NCBI GenBank assembly: GCA_018436725.1 | Contig: JAHDKT010000028.1 | Location: 1-64,000 of the forward strand | DNA: 64,000 bases | Direction of reading: 5' to 3' | Source: Synergistaceae bacterium | GTDB lineage: Bacteria > Synergistota > Synergistia > Synergistales > Aminobacteriaceae | Shown here: piece by piece, positions 16,901-24,728 of the stretch | How positions within the stretch are numbered: position 1 is the stretch's first letter | Layout: every line of letters begins with the position of its first letter | The notes under the pieces: generated by a model | Databases searched by the model: none | Seen by the model: only the letters and a program-made list of their open reading frames with translations | Told to the model about the DNA's origin: nothing | Position numbers and translations under genes: made by a program

Positions 16901-18313
16901 CTTGCGACGACGGGCGCCGCGTTCCTCGACCGTCTGCCGGAGAACGAGGGGGCGCGCTACAGGTCGCTCAACATGGAGGCGGCGCAACTCCTGGCGAAGA
17001 CGGCGTTTCTGGATTTGCGCGGACTCGTGAAAGAAGCGGACGAGGCCCGGAACGAACTTCAGGATGTACGCTCCTCGCTGAGAGAAATAGCGGGACGGCA
17101 CACTGTAGACGCAGCGCGGCGCATTCCCTCGCTCAAGGATGCGTCCGAAGCGCTCCACCCGGACTGGGCGGCGGCGAACTACTATCTCTCCCGGACCCTC
17201 TCCTTCGCCTTCGTGCTTGAAAAAGGGAAATCGCCGCGTCTGGTACGGCTTCCGCTCGACTATGACAGCTTCTTCGTGTATACCCTCTGGATGCGGACGC
17301 TTCCGGATGCGGTGGAGTTCCAGTCCGTACGTTCGAACGAGGCCGTCATGGCCGCGGGGGTAACGTCTCCGCGGCTTGCGGAGCAGCTCTTCGACCCGGT
17401 GGCGAAGCTTCTGGGGGAAAAGAAAAAGCTCTTCGTCATTCCCCACGACCTTCTGTACACTTTCCCGTACGAAACGATGTCGGTGGAGAAGGGGGGCAAG
17501 TGGCGCTATCTTCTGGACGAAGGATGGACGTTTGCCGAGCTTCCGAGCGCGTTTCTGCTTGATACAACGGATTCGAGGGAACGGAGCGGAGGAAAAAAAC
17601 GGCTCGTCGTAATGGCCGACCCGGAATACTACCCTATGCTGCGAAAAAAATTGGGCGCGGACGAGGCCCGGAAAGTACTTCTCGCCGGCGTCGACAATCC
17701 TCTGGTACAGCAGATTCGGGAGGCCTTCTGCAAGTTTATGGCGCCGCTCCGGAACGCACGCCGTGAAGGTCGGTACCTTGTGGAACAGTGGAAGGGATTC
17801 GGAGATGTGCGCTCGCTGATGGGCGCCGACGCCTCGGAGAAGATGCTCTACGACCCGGGGACCAAGGTGTGGGAGGCGCACCATGTGCATATCGTGTGCC
17901 ACGGGTACGACAGGAACAGCATTCCGGATCTTCAGCCGGGCCTTGCCCTCTCTCCGGTCGACGACAACGAGAACGATTCGTTCGCGCAGATGGGGGAACT
18001 CGCCGCGCTTCGCTGGCGTTCCGAACTCGTCGTGCTCTCCGCGTGCGATACGGGGCTGGGCGATCTCTTCATCGGCGACGGGATGGTCGGGCTGAACACC
18101 GTATTCCTCGCCGGGGGCGCCAAGGGGATGCTCATCTCCAGGTGGCGGGTACCGGACGAGAGCGCTCCGGACTTCATGAAGGTCCTCTATGCACGTATCG
18201 TTGCGGGAGAGCCGCCTGTCGACGCCCTCTCCTCTGCGAAGCGAGAGCTGAAAAAGACATACGAAGAAGCGTCCCACTGGGCGGTGTTCAAATATGTCGG
18301 TATTCCCTGGTAA
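13949..18313 (+). CDS. Secreted TPR-CHAT caspase-family protease
   Basis: This 1454-residue protein has a signal peptide (about 1-27), a very long helical repeat region of TPR type (about 30-1050, with Ala-rich 34-residue-like repeats), and a C-terminal CHAT peptidase domain (about 1110-1454). The caspase-type dyad is present: His1318 in HIVCHGY and Cys1366 in LSACDTG. The GGAKGMLISRWRVPD segment and the final AVFKYVGIPW are also typical. CHAT proteins are caspase relatives (clan CD); most described ones, such as the type III-E CRISPR protease, act in the cytoplasm, whereas this one carries an export signal. A GGAGG site precedes the ATG. It is the core of a five-gene operon. Confidence 0.88.
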   Translation: MRKKTSGTAALMLFLACIFLSPGGVFAASKGEEELQKGLQRYAAKEYVPAAVHFGKASALLEKEKKFLLAGDAAYNKGLSRRSAPYDAGTASAERAAAVLSAFDRSAALYVKAKDETKAANALLQGAQTALAAARLSDAETRYAEGLSKAKKLKSELLQGLSLEGLGKVAFQRARVGESRKFFSDALERLHSIPTARSRVALQLVATLRKSGDMPGALDRLDVAERELVSLENDEKTRNIAGLLRFLLLAERGHTYLQMGIFHKAQEYLQEALEVDQGNAMISEENRLSVEGNKLVAEGELGNPVFSADALEALRRVAEGRGLRDLECAALISRGRLLRVDGKYAEAMLAFENASASAREAGLSNRSMQAVLAKANLMYFQGMWKASENAYRMAFNGALEQGDMESVLVSLMGVERIARANHLGMSGKMDYRKMQGIPWKGALLQEKNVLPVRGGNALPMAWRRLGELSREWFSSSEPGLRGALAVEAAAETLSWNRMKNMARHLVAEGVLRLVTGREETSVRAAEALRAMENARANAADPEALRQAYSACWDALAHAAGKGLLGKKGELPEIRTDGILPVPEPGAVASDGTSIPASSSETQRLLSTLVEALNALSLKEKEQRAVMLHLLRGEPLPDILASNLFRAAGARAADRSGKMETRLAGEGAKADTARKELAGVLFDVLERLGSSPLDEIRGNDKLAKYVKGIESESREERAQRAEALASSTPPFVVYTLREAAALSDVHSAWRGISLRVVLLRRLGVLGEAKEMPLRQGVDHLVGSLAKGAEVFEKRFALSEKEPPAEREKKIAQMLSLAKDLVRTELQTQLVQCRAVADAPEGAVGFDDRQALKELVARYLLALGETKEAMNVAEAVRSAFGFTARSAGGTPNPEVVWRTLSVSAKAALSSGDVPAALKFLDQAIEVMESVSPSDGTNSQATADKLEVYRTAIETAFRLYAESPTEEHAAMLWRYLEGMKSRQWREMLATTGAAFLDRLPENEGARYRSLNMEAAQLLAKTAFLDLRGLVKEADEARNELQDVRSSLREIAGRHTVDAARRIPSLKDASEALHPDWAAANYYLSRTLSFAFVLEKGKSPRLVRLPLDYDSFFVYTLWMRTLPDAVEFQSVRSNEAVMAAGVTSPRLAEQLFDPVAKLLGEKKKLFVIPHDLLYTFPYETMSVEKGGKWRYLLDEGWTFAELPSAFLLDTTDSRERSGGKKRLVVMADPEYYPMLRKKLGADEARKVLLAGVDNPLVQQIREAFCKFMAPLRNARREGRYLVEQWKGFGDVRSLMGADASEKMLYDPGTKVWEAHHVHIVCHGYDRNSIPDLQPGLALSPVDDNENDSFAQMGELAALRWRSELVVLSACDTGLGDLFIGDGMVGLNTVFLAGGAKGMLISRWRVPDESAPDFMKVLYARIVAGEPPVDALSSAKRELKKTYEEASHWAVFKYVGIPW

Positions 18314-18374
18314 ACGCTCCATTCAGTCGCCGCTTTTCGGAGAGCGGTCAATCCTTTCAAGGAGGCTCGGTATC

Positions 18375-19865
18375 GTGAAAAAAAACGGAATAGCATGCGC
18401 GCTTCTTGTCCTGACGCTCTTGATCTGTGCGGCGGGAACGGCCTGTTCCTCTGAACTTCTGCGCGAGCGGGCGAAAAACCTCTACAGCGTCCAGGACTAC
18501 CGGGGAGCGTTCGCTCTTTTCGAACGACTCCTCGGCGAGGTCCCGGGGGACGGCGAGGCCCTGGATTACTCCGCATGGTGCCTGCGCTACCTCGGCGACT
18601 GGAAGAGCGCCGAGGAACGCTTCTTTCAGGCGCTCGACGCTCCTTCCGGCGCCTTGACGAGCTGGATTCACGTCGGACTCGGCGAGACGTATCTCGGCGC
18701 GGGAGATGAACGCAAGGCGATTCTCTCCTTCCGGAAAGCGATCGAGAGCGCCCCGGAGGACGAGGAGCTGTATCTTCGTTCATCGAAGGGGATTGCCTGG
18801 GCCGCCGCATTTCTCGGCGAGAGAGAGGAATACGAGCATGCGCTCTCTTCGATCAGAGAGAAGGACGGAGAGTTCGCCGCCGCAGTGGCGGGCGACACCG
18901 GCGCGGTGCTCGAGGAGCGGGCCGCGCTTCGTGCAGGCAAGGAGACCTCCGACGAACCGGTCGAACCTGTTCTTGTTCTGGACACTGTGGAACGCCATGC
19001 GAAACTCTTCGAGGAAGAGTCTTTAGAAAAAGAACTGGACGAAATCCTTTCCGAAGTTCTGGTGCAGGACGAACCGACTCCATCGGCCGATGTCGCGGAG
19101 ACGAAGGAAAAGGAACAGGAACAGGAGCCCCTTGAAATCGTGGTACTGGAGGACGTTATAAAAGGCGGCGACGCGGCGTCGTCAGGTGTGAAGGAAGCCG
19201 GCCCGGGGGAGCTTCAACCCGAGGCGCGGGTGGAGCCGACGCCTGCGCACGAGGCTTCCTCGGAAAAACCCAAGGACGACGCGGCGCCCGTACCGCCGAA
19301 GCCGGTAAAAAAACCGGCTGAGAAGCTTCCGGCCTCGAAGCCTGTGCAGAGCGGCGTGCTCGCCTCGCCGCCGTCCGCTGTATGGGGCGTCCGCGTAGGC
19401 GTGGCGCTCGACGAAGAACTCGCGAGGGCGGAAGGCGAAGGAATCGACCTCGACAGGGAGAGCGCCGCCGACAAGTACGGAGTGCTGCACTTCGCGTTTA
19501 CTCCGAATGCAAGCCCTTTCCCGTCTTCCGTCCGTGCGCAGGCGGCTTCGGAGTTCTATCATATCGAAGGGTACAAAGGGTCCGTCCTGAAAGTTCGGGG
19601 TATGGTGAAGACGAAACCGCTGCCCAAGCCCCTCGAATGGAAGAAGGCGACTTTCGACGCTTTTGTCGCGGAGTTCTCCAAAGAGCACGGCAAACCGGCG
19701 ATCCTGACCGATCAGGGGACCTCCTCGGAGGTCGCTTGGCTCCTCCCCGAACGACGTGTTCTCTGGGTTTTCGTCGACGCGGGGCTCGATAATACCTGCC
19801 AGGTACAGCTGTCGTACGTGGACAGGAGAATCCAGGCGGGCCACCTCATCGGGATTTTAAAGTAA
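18375..19865 (+). CDS. Exported TPR protein with acidic linker and unknown C-terminal domain
   Basis: This 496-residue protein has a signal peptide (about 1-23, ending in a GTAC that could be a weak lipobox), TPR-type repeats (about 25-165), a long Glu/Pro/Ala-rich linker (about 190-335) and a compact C-terminal domain (about 340-496) I do not recognise. The GTG at 18375 lies 9 bases after AAGGAGG; the in-frame ATG at 18294, inside the CHAT gene, is less likely. As the last gene before a strong terminator, it is probably an adaptor for the CHAT protease. Confidence 0.7.
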   Translation: MKKNGIACALLVLTLLICAAGTACSSELLRERAKNLYSVQDYRGAFALFERLLGEVPGDGEALDYSAWCLRYLGDWKSAEERFFQALDAPSGALTSWIHVGLGETYLGAGDERKAILSFRKAIESAPEDEELYLRSSKGIAWAAAFLGEREEYEHALSSIREKDGEFAAAVAGDTGAVLEERAALRAGKETSDEPVEPVLVLDTVERHAKLFEEESLEKELDEILSEVLVQDEPTPSADVAETKEKEQEQEPLEIVVLEDVIKGGDAASSGVKEAGPGELQPEARVEPTPAHEASSEKPKDDAAPVPPKPVKKPAEKLPASKPVQSGVLASPPSAVWGVRVGVALDEELARAEGEGIDLDRESAADKYGVLHFAFTPNASPFPSSVRAQAASEFYHIEGYKGSVLKVRGMVKTKPLPKPLEWKKATFDAFVAEFSKEHGKPAILTDQGTSSEVAWLLPERRVLWVFVDAGLDNTCQVQLSYVDRRIQAGHLIGILK

Positions 19866-19890
19866 CGAAGAGGGCGCGCTCCGCTCGCCG

Positions 19891-19929
19891 CGCCTGCCTC
19901 CGCATTCGACGGGAGGCAGGCGCTTTTTT
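19891..19929 (+). terminator. Rho-independent terminator of the CHAT operon
   Basis: CGCCTGCCTCC pairs with GGGAGGCAGGCG, followed by a T7 run. Confidence 0.9.
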
Positions 19930-19986
19930 TCGGAGCCCCCCGCCCCGGAAAAAAGATCGTGCCTCCTGCTCCTCGATCTATGAGTC

Positions 19987-19995
19987 TGCTATACT
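19987..19995 (+). promoter_or_regulatory. Extended -10 promoter (TGC-TATACT)
   Basis: TGCTATACT lies 95 bases before the DMT exporter gene and after the CHAT terminator; no clear -35. Confidence 0.5.
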
Positions 19996-20089
19996 CTACA
20001 TTCGAAGACGCGGGAAGGTACTCTACTGTCCCGTCCCGACCTGCTCCGGAAGCGAGGTTCCGGGAGATATCCTGAAAGGATTGAGATCG

Positions 20090-20977
20090 ATGCACAAGAA
20101 GACCGGTAATTCCGGGGGCGCCCTCTTTGTTCTGCTCGGAGCTATGCTGTGGGGCACGACCGGCACATCGCAGGCCCTGGCCCCCGTGGGGGCGACCTCC
20201 CTTGAAGTCGGCGCTCTTCGCGTGGCCATTGGCGGAGCCGCGCTGCTCGCCGTCGCGCTCGCCCGGCGTTCCTTCTCCGGAGGCGGAAAGTGGCCCATTC
20301 TTCCTACGATCATAGCAGTACTGGCTACCGCCGCGTACCAGCCCTTCTTCTTCACAGGCACGGCGAAGACGGGGGTCGCGGTGGGAACGCTGGTGACGCT
20401 TGCCAGCGCGCCTGTGGTCTCGGGCGTGGTCGGTTTCTTCGCCCTCGGGGAACGCCCGGAAAGAGTATGGTATCTCTCCAGCCTTCTCGCCATCGGAGGG
20501 TGCTCTCTGCTCACGCTTTCCGGCGACGCGGGAAGCGTGGTCAACCCGGTCGGCGTGCTCTTCTCCCTCGGCGCGGGGTTTTCGTACGCCCTCTTCGTCC
20601 TCGGCAGCAAATACCTGCTGAAGGAACATACCCCCGACGCCGTCAACGGCGTCGTCTTCTCGGGAGCGGGACTTGTGCTCTTTCCGGTGCTCCTGATGAA
20701 CCCTCCGCTCTGGCTCGCGGAGCCCCGCGGCCTTGTCGTCGCCCTCCACCTCGGGCTGATCGCGACGGGGCTCGCCTACTTCCTCTTTTTGAAGGGCCTC
20801 TCCTCGGTCCCCGCCTCTACGAGCGTCACACTCTCCATGGCCGAGCCGCTGACGGCCTCTCTGCTCGGAGTGTTCCTGCTGGGGGAGCGGATGAATCTTC
20901 TCGGAGTCGTCGGTGTAGTCCTCACCTTCGCAGGGGTCGCCCTGCTGGCGTTCGGAGTGACCAAGAAAAAAGACTAG
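20090..20977 (+). CDS. DMT-superfamily (EamA) transporter
   Basis: This 295-residue inner-membrane protein has about ten transmembrane helices in two EamA repeats. The first begins GAMLWGTTGTSQAL and the second GAGFSYALFVLGSKYLL. Family members usually export amino acids, metabolites or nucleotide derivatives; the substrate cannot be read from sequence. The ATG at 20090 is 9 bases after AAAGGA. No terminator is evident before the following sugar-acid operon, which has its own promoter. Confidence 0.87.
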   Translation: MHKKTGNSGGALFVLLGAMLWGTTGTSQALAPVGATSLEVGALRVAIGGAALLAVALARRSFSGGGKWPILPTIIAVLATAAYQPFFFTGTAKTGVAVGTLVTLASAPVVSGVVGFFALGERPERVWYLSSLLAIGGCSLLTLSGDAGSVVNPVGVLFSLGAGFSYALFVLGSKYLLKEHTPDAVNGVVFSGAGLVLFPVLLMNPPLWLAEPRGLVVALHLGLIATGLAYFLFLKGLSSVPASTSVTLSMAEPLTASLLGVFLLGERMNLLGVVGVVLTFAGVALLAFGVTKKKD

Positions 20978-21030
20978 CGGGTGCTTTTTCTCGACGGAGA
21001 ACGCAATTATTGAATTTCTCAAGGAGTGTT

Positions 21031-21111
21031 ATGTCTTTTTTTAAGCGCGTCTCCTGTTCACCAGGTGGAACAACTCCGGTTCGTTATTTCAGCTTCGCCT
21101 TTCTCTTGTAA
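21031..21111 (+). CDS. Possible 26-residue small ORF
   Basis: AAGGAG lies 6 bases before an ATG that opens 26 codons. The predicted peptide has a basic start and a Phe-rich end. It lies downstream of the exporter and ends exactly inside the -35 of the next promoter. It may be chance. Confidence 0.2.
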   Translation: MSFFKRVSCSPGGTTPVRYFSFAFLL

Positions 21112-21134
21112 AACGACTTCCCATAGGAGATAAT
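21106..21134 (+). promoter_or_regulatory. Promoter of the sugar-acid operon (TTGTAA-17-GATAAT)
   Basis: The -35 is at 21106-21111 and the -10 at 21129-21134 with a 17-base spacer, so transcription would start near 21141. No operator is obvious apart from a short GGAGA/TCTCC inverted repeat across the -10. Confidence 0.55.
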
Positions 21135-21170
21135 ACACTCGATTCTCCAGAAGCGGAGGCGAAATCGAAG

Positions 21171-21227
21171 ATGTTCAAAAATCTTCCAGGAACCGGTATT
21201 TCGCCGGATTCGACGGTTGGACGATGA
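21171..21227 (+). CDS. Possible 18-codon leader ORF coupled to the UxaA small subunit
   Basis: An ATG with a good GCGGAGG ribosome site opens 18 codons and ends at a TGA that overlaps the ATG of the next gene (ATGA). The next gene has no good ribosome site of its own. Translational coupling through this leader would explain its start. The peptide (MFKNLPGTG...) has no recognisable function. Confidence 0.4.
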   Translation: MFKNLPGTGISPDSTVGR

Positions 21228-21553
21228 AATCTGTCCCGGCGCTTCGCCTTTCGGAGCGGGACAATGTGCTTACTCTTCTCGCCGCAGGCCGGCGGGGGGA
21301 TTCCGCCTGCACACCCGACGGATCGCTCCGTGTTCCGCTCGCCGACGACGTTCCCTTGTACCATAAAACAGCTTCGGAATGTATACTGAAGGGCGACCCC
21401 GTGATCAAGTACGGGGTGACGATAGGGCTGGCGACGAAGGATATCCTTCCCGGCTGCTGGGTGCATCTTCAGAACATCCGGAGCCTCGTCGACGAAAAAT
21501 CGTCGGGCCTCGACATACACACGGGCGTGGATACGTCGAGGTCGTACGAATGA
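21224..21553 (+). CDS. UxaA-family dehydratase, small (SAF-domain) subunit
   Basis: This 109-residue protein corresponds to the N-terminal SAF domain of altronate/galactarate-type dehydratases. DNVLTLLAAGRRGD and KGDPVIKYGVTIGLATKDI match the family pattern. In many bacteria this domain and the catalytic part are fused; here they are separate genes with a 4-bp stop/start overlap. Together they would dehydrate a sugar acid to a 2-keto-3-deoxy acid. The ATG overlaps the stop of a short leader ORF. Confidence 0.85.
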   Translation: MKSVPALRLSERDNVLTLLAAGRRGDSACTPDGSLRVPLADDVPLYHKTASECILKGDPVIKYGVTIGLATKDILPGCWVHLQNIRSLVDEKSSGLDIHTGVDTSRSYE

Positions 21554-22764
21554 CTTCCTGGAACGGGTATCTCCGGCCCGACGGATCGAAAGGGGTTCGG
21601 GACGTTCTCCTCGTCGTGTACACCGTCGAGTGCGCCCGCTTCGTCGCGGAGAAGATCGCCGCGGACGAGGAGGGAGTGCACTGCATCGGGTACGCTCCCT
21701 GCAACGACAACGACTACGCCATCCGCACGCTGCTCGCCCTCTCGCGCCACCCGAACGCCGGGGGGGCGCTCTTCATCGGTCTAGGATGCGAATATACCCG
21801 CCCCGAGCGTCTGTGCGAGGCGACGCGCGCTTCCGGTCGTCCCGCGGACTGGTTCCTGATCCAGGAGATCGGCGGGACGCCGCTCTCGATCGCCGAGGGG
21901 AAGCGCAGGCTCGCGGAGCTGCGCGGCCGCATGGACGAGACCCGCAAAACAGTGTCCATGACATGGGAAGATCTCTCCGTCGGCTGCGAGTGCGGCGGTT
22001 CGGACGCGACGAGCGGTCTGGCGGGCAATCCTCTCGTCGGAAGATTCTTCGACCGGTTGACGGACAGAGGCGGCACGGCGATCTTCGAAGAGATGGCCGA
22101 ACTCGTCGGCCTTCTTCCCGAGTTGCGGCGAAGGGCCGCGTCGCCGGACGCCGAACGGGAGATCGAAACCGCCTATGAAAACATGGTCAGGTACTGCCGG
22201 TCGGTCCGGCAGTACTCCATTTCTCCCGGCAATTTCGCGGGCGGCCTGTCGACCATCGAAGAGAAGAGCTGCGGGGCCTTCGCGAAGTCCGGAAGCCGCC
22301 CGGTCCAGGGAGTGCTCCGCGTCGCCCGGCGCCCTCCGCGCTCCGGACTCTGGCTGCTCGACAGCCTTCCGGACCCCTATTTCATGCAGTACGGATACAG
22401 CAATCCTCACGATACCGAGGGTCTGATGGACCTTCTTGCCTCGGGGTGCCAGGCGCTTCTCTTCGTCACCGGACGGGGAAGCCCCGTGGGGGCGCCCCTT
22501 GCTCCCGTGATCAAGATCACCGGAAGCAGCGGGACCTTCCGAAAAATGAGCGACGATATGGACCTGGACGCGGGGCCGATACTCTCGGGCGAACGATCGT
22601 TCGACCAGATGACCGACGAACTGGAAGCCCTGGTCGTAAGGGTCTGCGCCGGGGAACCGACCAAGAGCGAGCGCCTTGGACACCGGGAGTTCTCCGTGGA
22701 GTGCAAGTATCAGAACATGACAAGGGCGCGCTGCACCGAATGCGCAGCCGACGGAAGGGAGTGA
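21550..22764 (+). CDS. UxaA-family dehydratase, large subunit
   Basis: This 404-residue catalytic partner of the SAF subunit carries the family motifs ECGGSDATSGLAGNP, FVTGRGSPVG and PVIKITG, and conserved cysteines that in relatives hold an iron centre. The substrate is probably a hexarate or hexonate such as altronate or galactarate; sequence alone does not decide. The ATG overlaps the small-subunit stop. An SDR follows after 4 bases, so all belong to one operon. Confidence 0.87.
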   Translation: MTSWNGYLRPDGSKGVRDVLLVVYTVECARFVAEKIAADEEGVHCIGYAPCNDNDYAIRTLLALSRHPNAGGALFIGLGCEYTRPERLCEATRASGRPADWFLIQEIGGTPLSIAEGKRRLAELRGRMDETRKTVSMTWEDLSVGCECGGSDATSGLAGNPLVGRFFDRLTDRGGTAIFEEMAELVGLLPELRRRAASPDAEREIETAYENMVRYCRSVRQYSISPGNFAGGLSTIEEKSCGAFAKSGSRPVQGVLRVARRPPRSGLWLLDSLPDPYFMQYGYSNPHDTEGLMDLLASGCQALLFVTGRGSPVGAPLAPVIKITGSSGTFRKMSDDMDLDAGPILSGERSFDQMTDELEALVVRVCAGEPTKSERLGHREFSVECKYQNMTRARCTECAADGRE

Positions 22765-22768
22765 GCGC

Positions 22769-23530
22769 ATGGATCTTTCGCGGTTTTCTTTGCGGGGCGA
22801 ACGCGCCTTCATCACCGGAGGCGGTTCCGGGATCGGTTTGGGAATCGCGCGCTGTATGCTGCGCGCCGGAGCCGAGGTCGTTCTGACCGGCCGCAGGAAG
22901 GCGCTTCTCGACGAAGCCGTCGACGGTCTGGGGCCGGGAGCGCATGCGCTTCAGGGCGACGTGACGGACCCGAAAGGGATGGAGACGCTCGCCCGGAGGA
23001 CCGAGGATGAATTCGGTCCGGTCTCCGTGGTGGTGAACAACGCGGGAATTCATCACAAGGCGCCGTTCGAGGCGACGTCGATGGAGGATTTCGAGCGGGT
23101 GTTGCGGACGCACGTCGGAGGGGCCTTCGCTGTCTCTCAAGCGTTCGTTCCGGGGATGAAAGCGCGGGGGAAGGGGCATATCCTCTTCATCGCCTCGATG
23201 ACGACCTTCATCGGAATGCCGCAGGTCATCGCCTATTCGGCCGCGAAATCGGCCTTCGGCGGGATGGTGCGCGCTCTCACGGCCGATCTGGCGCCTTCGG
23301 GGATCCGCGTGAACGCGCTCGCGCCGGGGTGGATCGACACGCCGATGCTCCACAAGGCCGTTGACGGCGATCCGGAGCGGAAGGCGAAAATCCTCGGAAG
23401 GACGCCGATGAAGCGCTTCGGTTCGACCGAGGATATCGGCGATGCGGCGGTTTTTCTCAGCAGCCCCGCAGCGTCGTTCATTACAGGGGTTGTGCTCCCG
23501 GTGGACGGGGGAGCCGTCACGGGATTTTAA
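22769..23530 (+). CDS. SDR-family oxidoreductase (gluconate 5-dehydrogenase-like)
   Basis: This 253-residue classical short-chain dehydrogenase binds NAD(P) through TGGGSGIGLGIA and has NNAGIHHKA, the catalytic Ser (IASMTTF) and the YSAAKSA motif with Tyr and Lys. The C-terminal SSPAASFITG and VDGGAV are standard. In this operon it most likely oxidises or reduces a keto group of a sugar acid. An AAGGGAG site precedes the ATG. Confidence 0.9.
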   Translation: MDLSRFSLRGERAFITGGGSGIGLGIARCMLRAGAEVVLTGRRKALLDEAVDGLGPGAHALQGDVTDPKGMETLARRTEDEFGPVSVVVNNAGIHHKAPFEATSMEDFERVLRTHVGGAFAVSQAFVPGMKARGKGHILFIASMTTFIGMPQVIAYSAAKSAFGGMVRALTADLAPSGIRVNALAPGWIDTPMLHKAVDGDPERKAKILGRTPMKRFGSTEDIGDAAVFLSSPAASFITGVVLPVDGGAVTGF

Positions 23531-23622
23531 CAGAAGTTCGAGCGTTCCAGGATGCACGGACGCTTCCGGGGAGATGCAACTGAACGATGGAACACACTGA
23601 ATTCAACACAGGAGGGGATACC

Positions 23623-24600
23623 ATGTACAAGAAGAACATGCGCATCGTCATCGGTCTCGCGTTGGTCCTCGCGATGTTCGTTTCCGGACAGGCGTTCGCG
23701 GCGCAGTACGAGATCAAGATCGCCTACGAGAACAACCCCGGCGAACCCACGGACCTCGGCGTTCAGGAGTGGGCGCGCATTCTGAAGGAAGTCAGCGGCG
23801 GCAAGGTCGAAGCCGTTCTGTACCCCAGCTCGCAGCTCGGCGCCAAGAAGGACGTCCTCGAGATGATCCTGATGGGGAGCAACGTGATCACCATCGCCGA
23901 CGCCGGATTCCTTATGGACTACGTCCCCGACATCGGCATCATGTACGCTCCCTATCTGACGGACACCTACGACGAGTATTTCGCGCTCGTCGAGTCCGAC
24001 TGGTTCAAGAAGCAGATGGAGAAGGTGGCGGGGCACGGCTTCGAGATCGTCACCGCAAAGTGGATCTACGGCGACCGGCATCTGCTGGCCAACAAGCCCG
24101 TGAAAAGCCCGGCGGACCTTGCGGGCCTGAAGATCCGCACCCCCAATATGAAGATACTCTCCAAGACGATCGAGTACATGGGCGGCATTCCGACGCCGAT
24201 GCCTCTCGGCGAAGTGTATCCCGCCATCGCGCAGGGCGTCATCGACGGGGCGGAGAACCCGTACCCCGTGCTCTGGGGCGCCAAGCTCTACGAGAAGGCG
24301 AAATTCCTCACCCCGACGGGGCACGTGAAGAACGTCTCCATGTGGCTCGGCAGCCATAAGTACTTCGCGTCGCTTCCCCCCGAGATCGCGGGCTACGTCC
24401 GCGAAGCCGCGGAGAAGGCGTGCCTTTTCGTCAACGACAACGTGAAGAAGGACGACATCCAGGCCATCGAGAACTTCAAGAAGGCCGGAGTGGAGATCGT
24501 CGAGCCCGATCTGGCGGCTTTCAAAAAGGCCGTCGAGCCCATCTACGAAGAGCTTTGGGGCAAGGAGCTGTACGAGGAAGTCAAAAAGAACATGAAGTAG
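23623..24600 (+). CDS. dctP: TRAP transporter substrate-binding protein (DctP family)
   Basis: This 325-residue periplasmic binding protein has a cleaved signal peptide (about 1-26, ending AFA). Family motifs include SSQLGAKKDVLEMI, KSPADLAGLKIRTP near 165-180 with the arginine that binds the substrate carboxylate, and GVIDGAENP. It captures an organic or sugar acid for the DctQM permease. AGGAGG precedes the ATG. A 12-bp hairpin follows its stop. Confidence 0.93.
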   Translation: MYKKNMRIVIGLALVLAMFVSGQAFAAQYEIKIAYENNPGEPTDLGVQEWARILKEVSGGKVEAVLYPSSQLGAKKDVLEMILMGSNVITIADAGFLMDYVPDIGIMYAPYLTDTYDEYFALVESDWFKKQMEKVAGHGFEIVTAKWIYGDRHLLANKPVKSPADLAGLKIRTPNMKILSKTIEYMGGIPTPMPLGEVYPAIAQGVIDGAENPYPVLWGAKLYEKAKFLTPTGHVKNVSMWLGSHKYFASLPPEIAGYVREAAEKACLFVNDNVKKDDIQAIENFKKAGVEIVEPDLAAFKKAVEPIYEELWGKELYEEVKKNMK

Positions 24601-24615
24601 GCGAAACACTCATCG

Positions 24616-24648
24616 CGGAGGAGCGTCGCTGAAACGGACGCTCCTCCG
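24616..24648 (+). other. Strong intercistronic hairpin after dctP
   Basis: CGGAGGAGCGTC (24616-24627) pairs perfectly with GACGCTCCTCCG (24637-24648) around a 9-base loop. No T-run follows, so it is more likely a stabiliser or processing hairpin for dctP mRNA than a full terminator. Confidence 0.65.
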
Positions 24649-24728
24649 GAAGCCGAACCGACTCTCCTCCCCGGGAGTGCGCCGGCGTCGTCCTCGATGT
24701 TTTGAAAATGTCTGGAGGTTGCAGGAAG

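Noticed and set aside
13949-18313. CHAT protein as part of a CRISPR type III-E system
   Set aside because: No cas gene or repeat array is in the window, and the protein carries a signal peptide, so an RNA-guided cytoplasmic role is unlikely.
20978-21223. Second transporter or regulator in the gap before the sugar-acid operon
   Set aside because: Only very short ORFs are present, and no helix-turn-helix-like protein is encoded on either strand.
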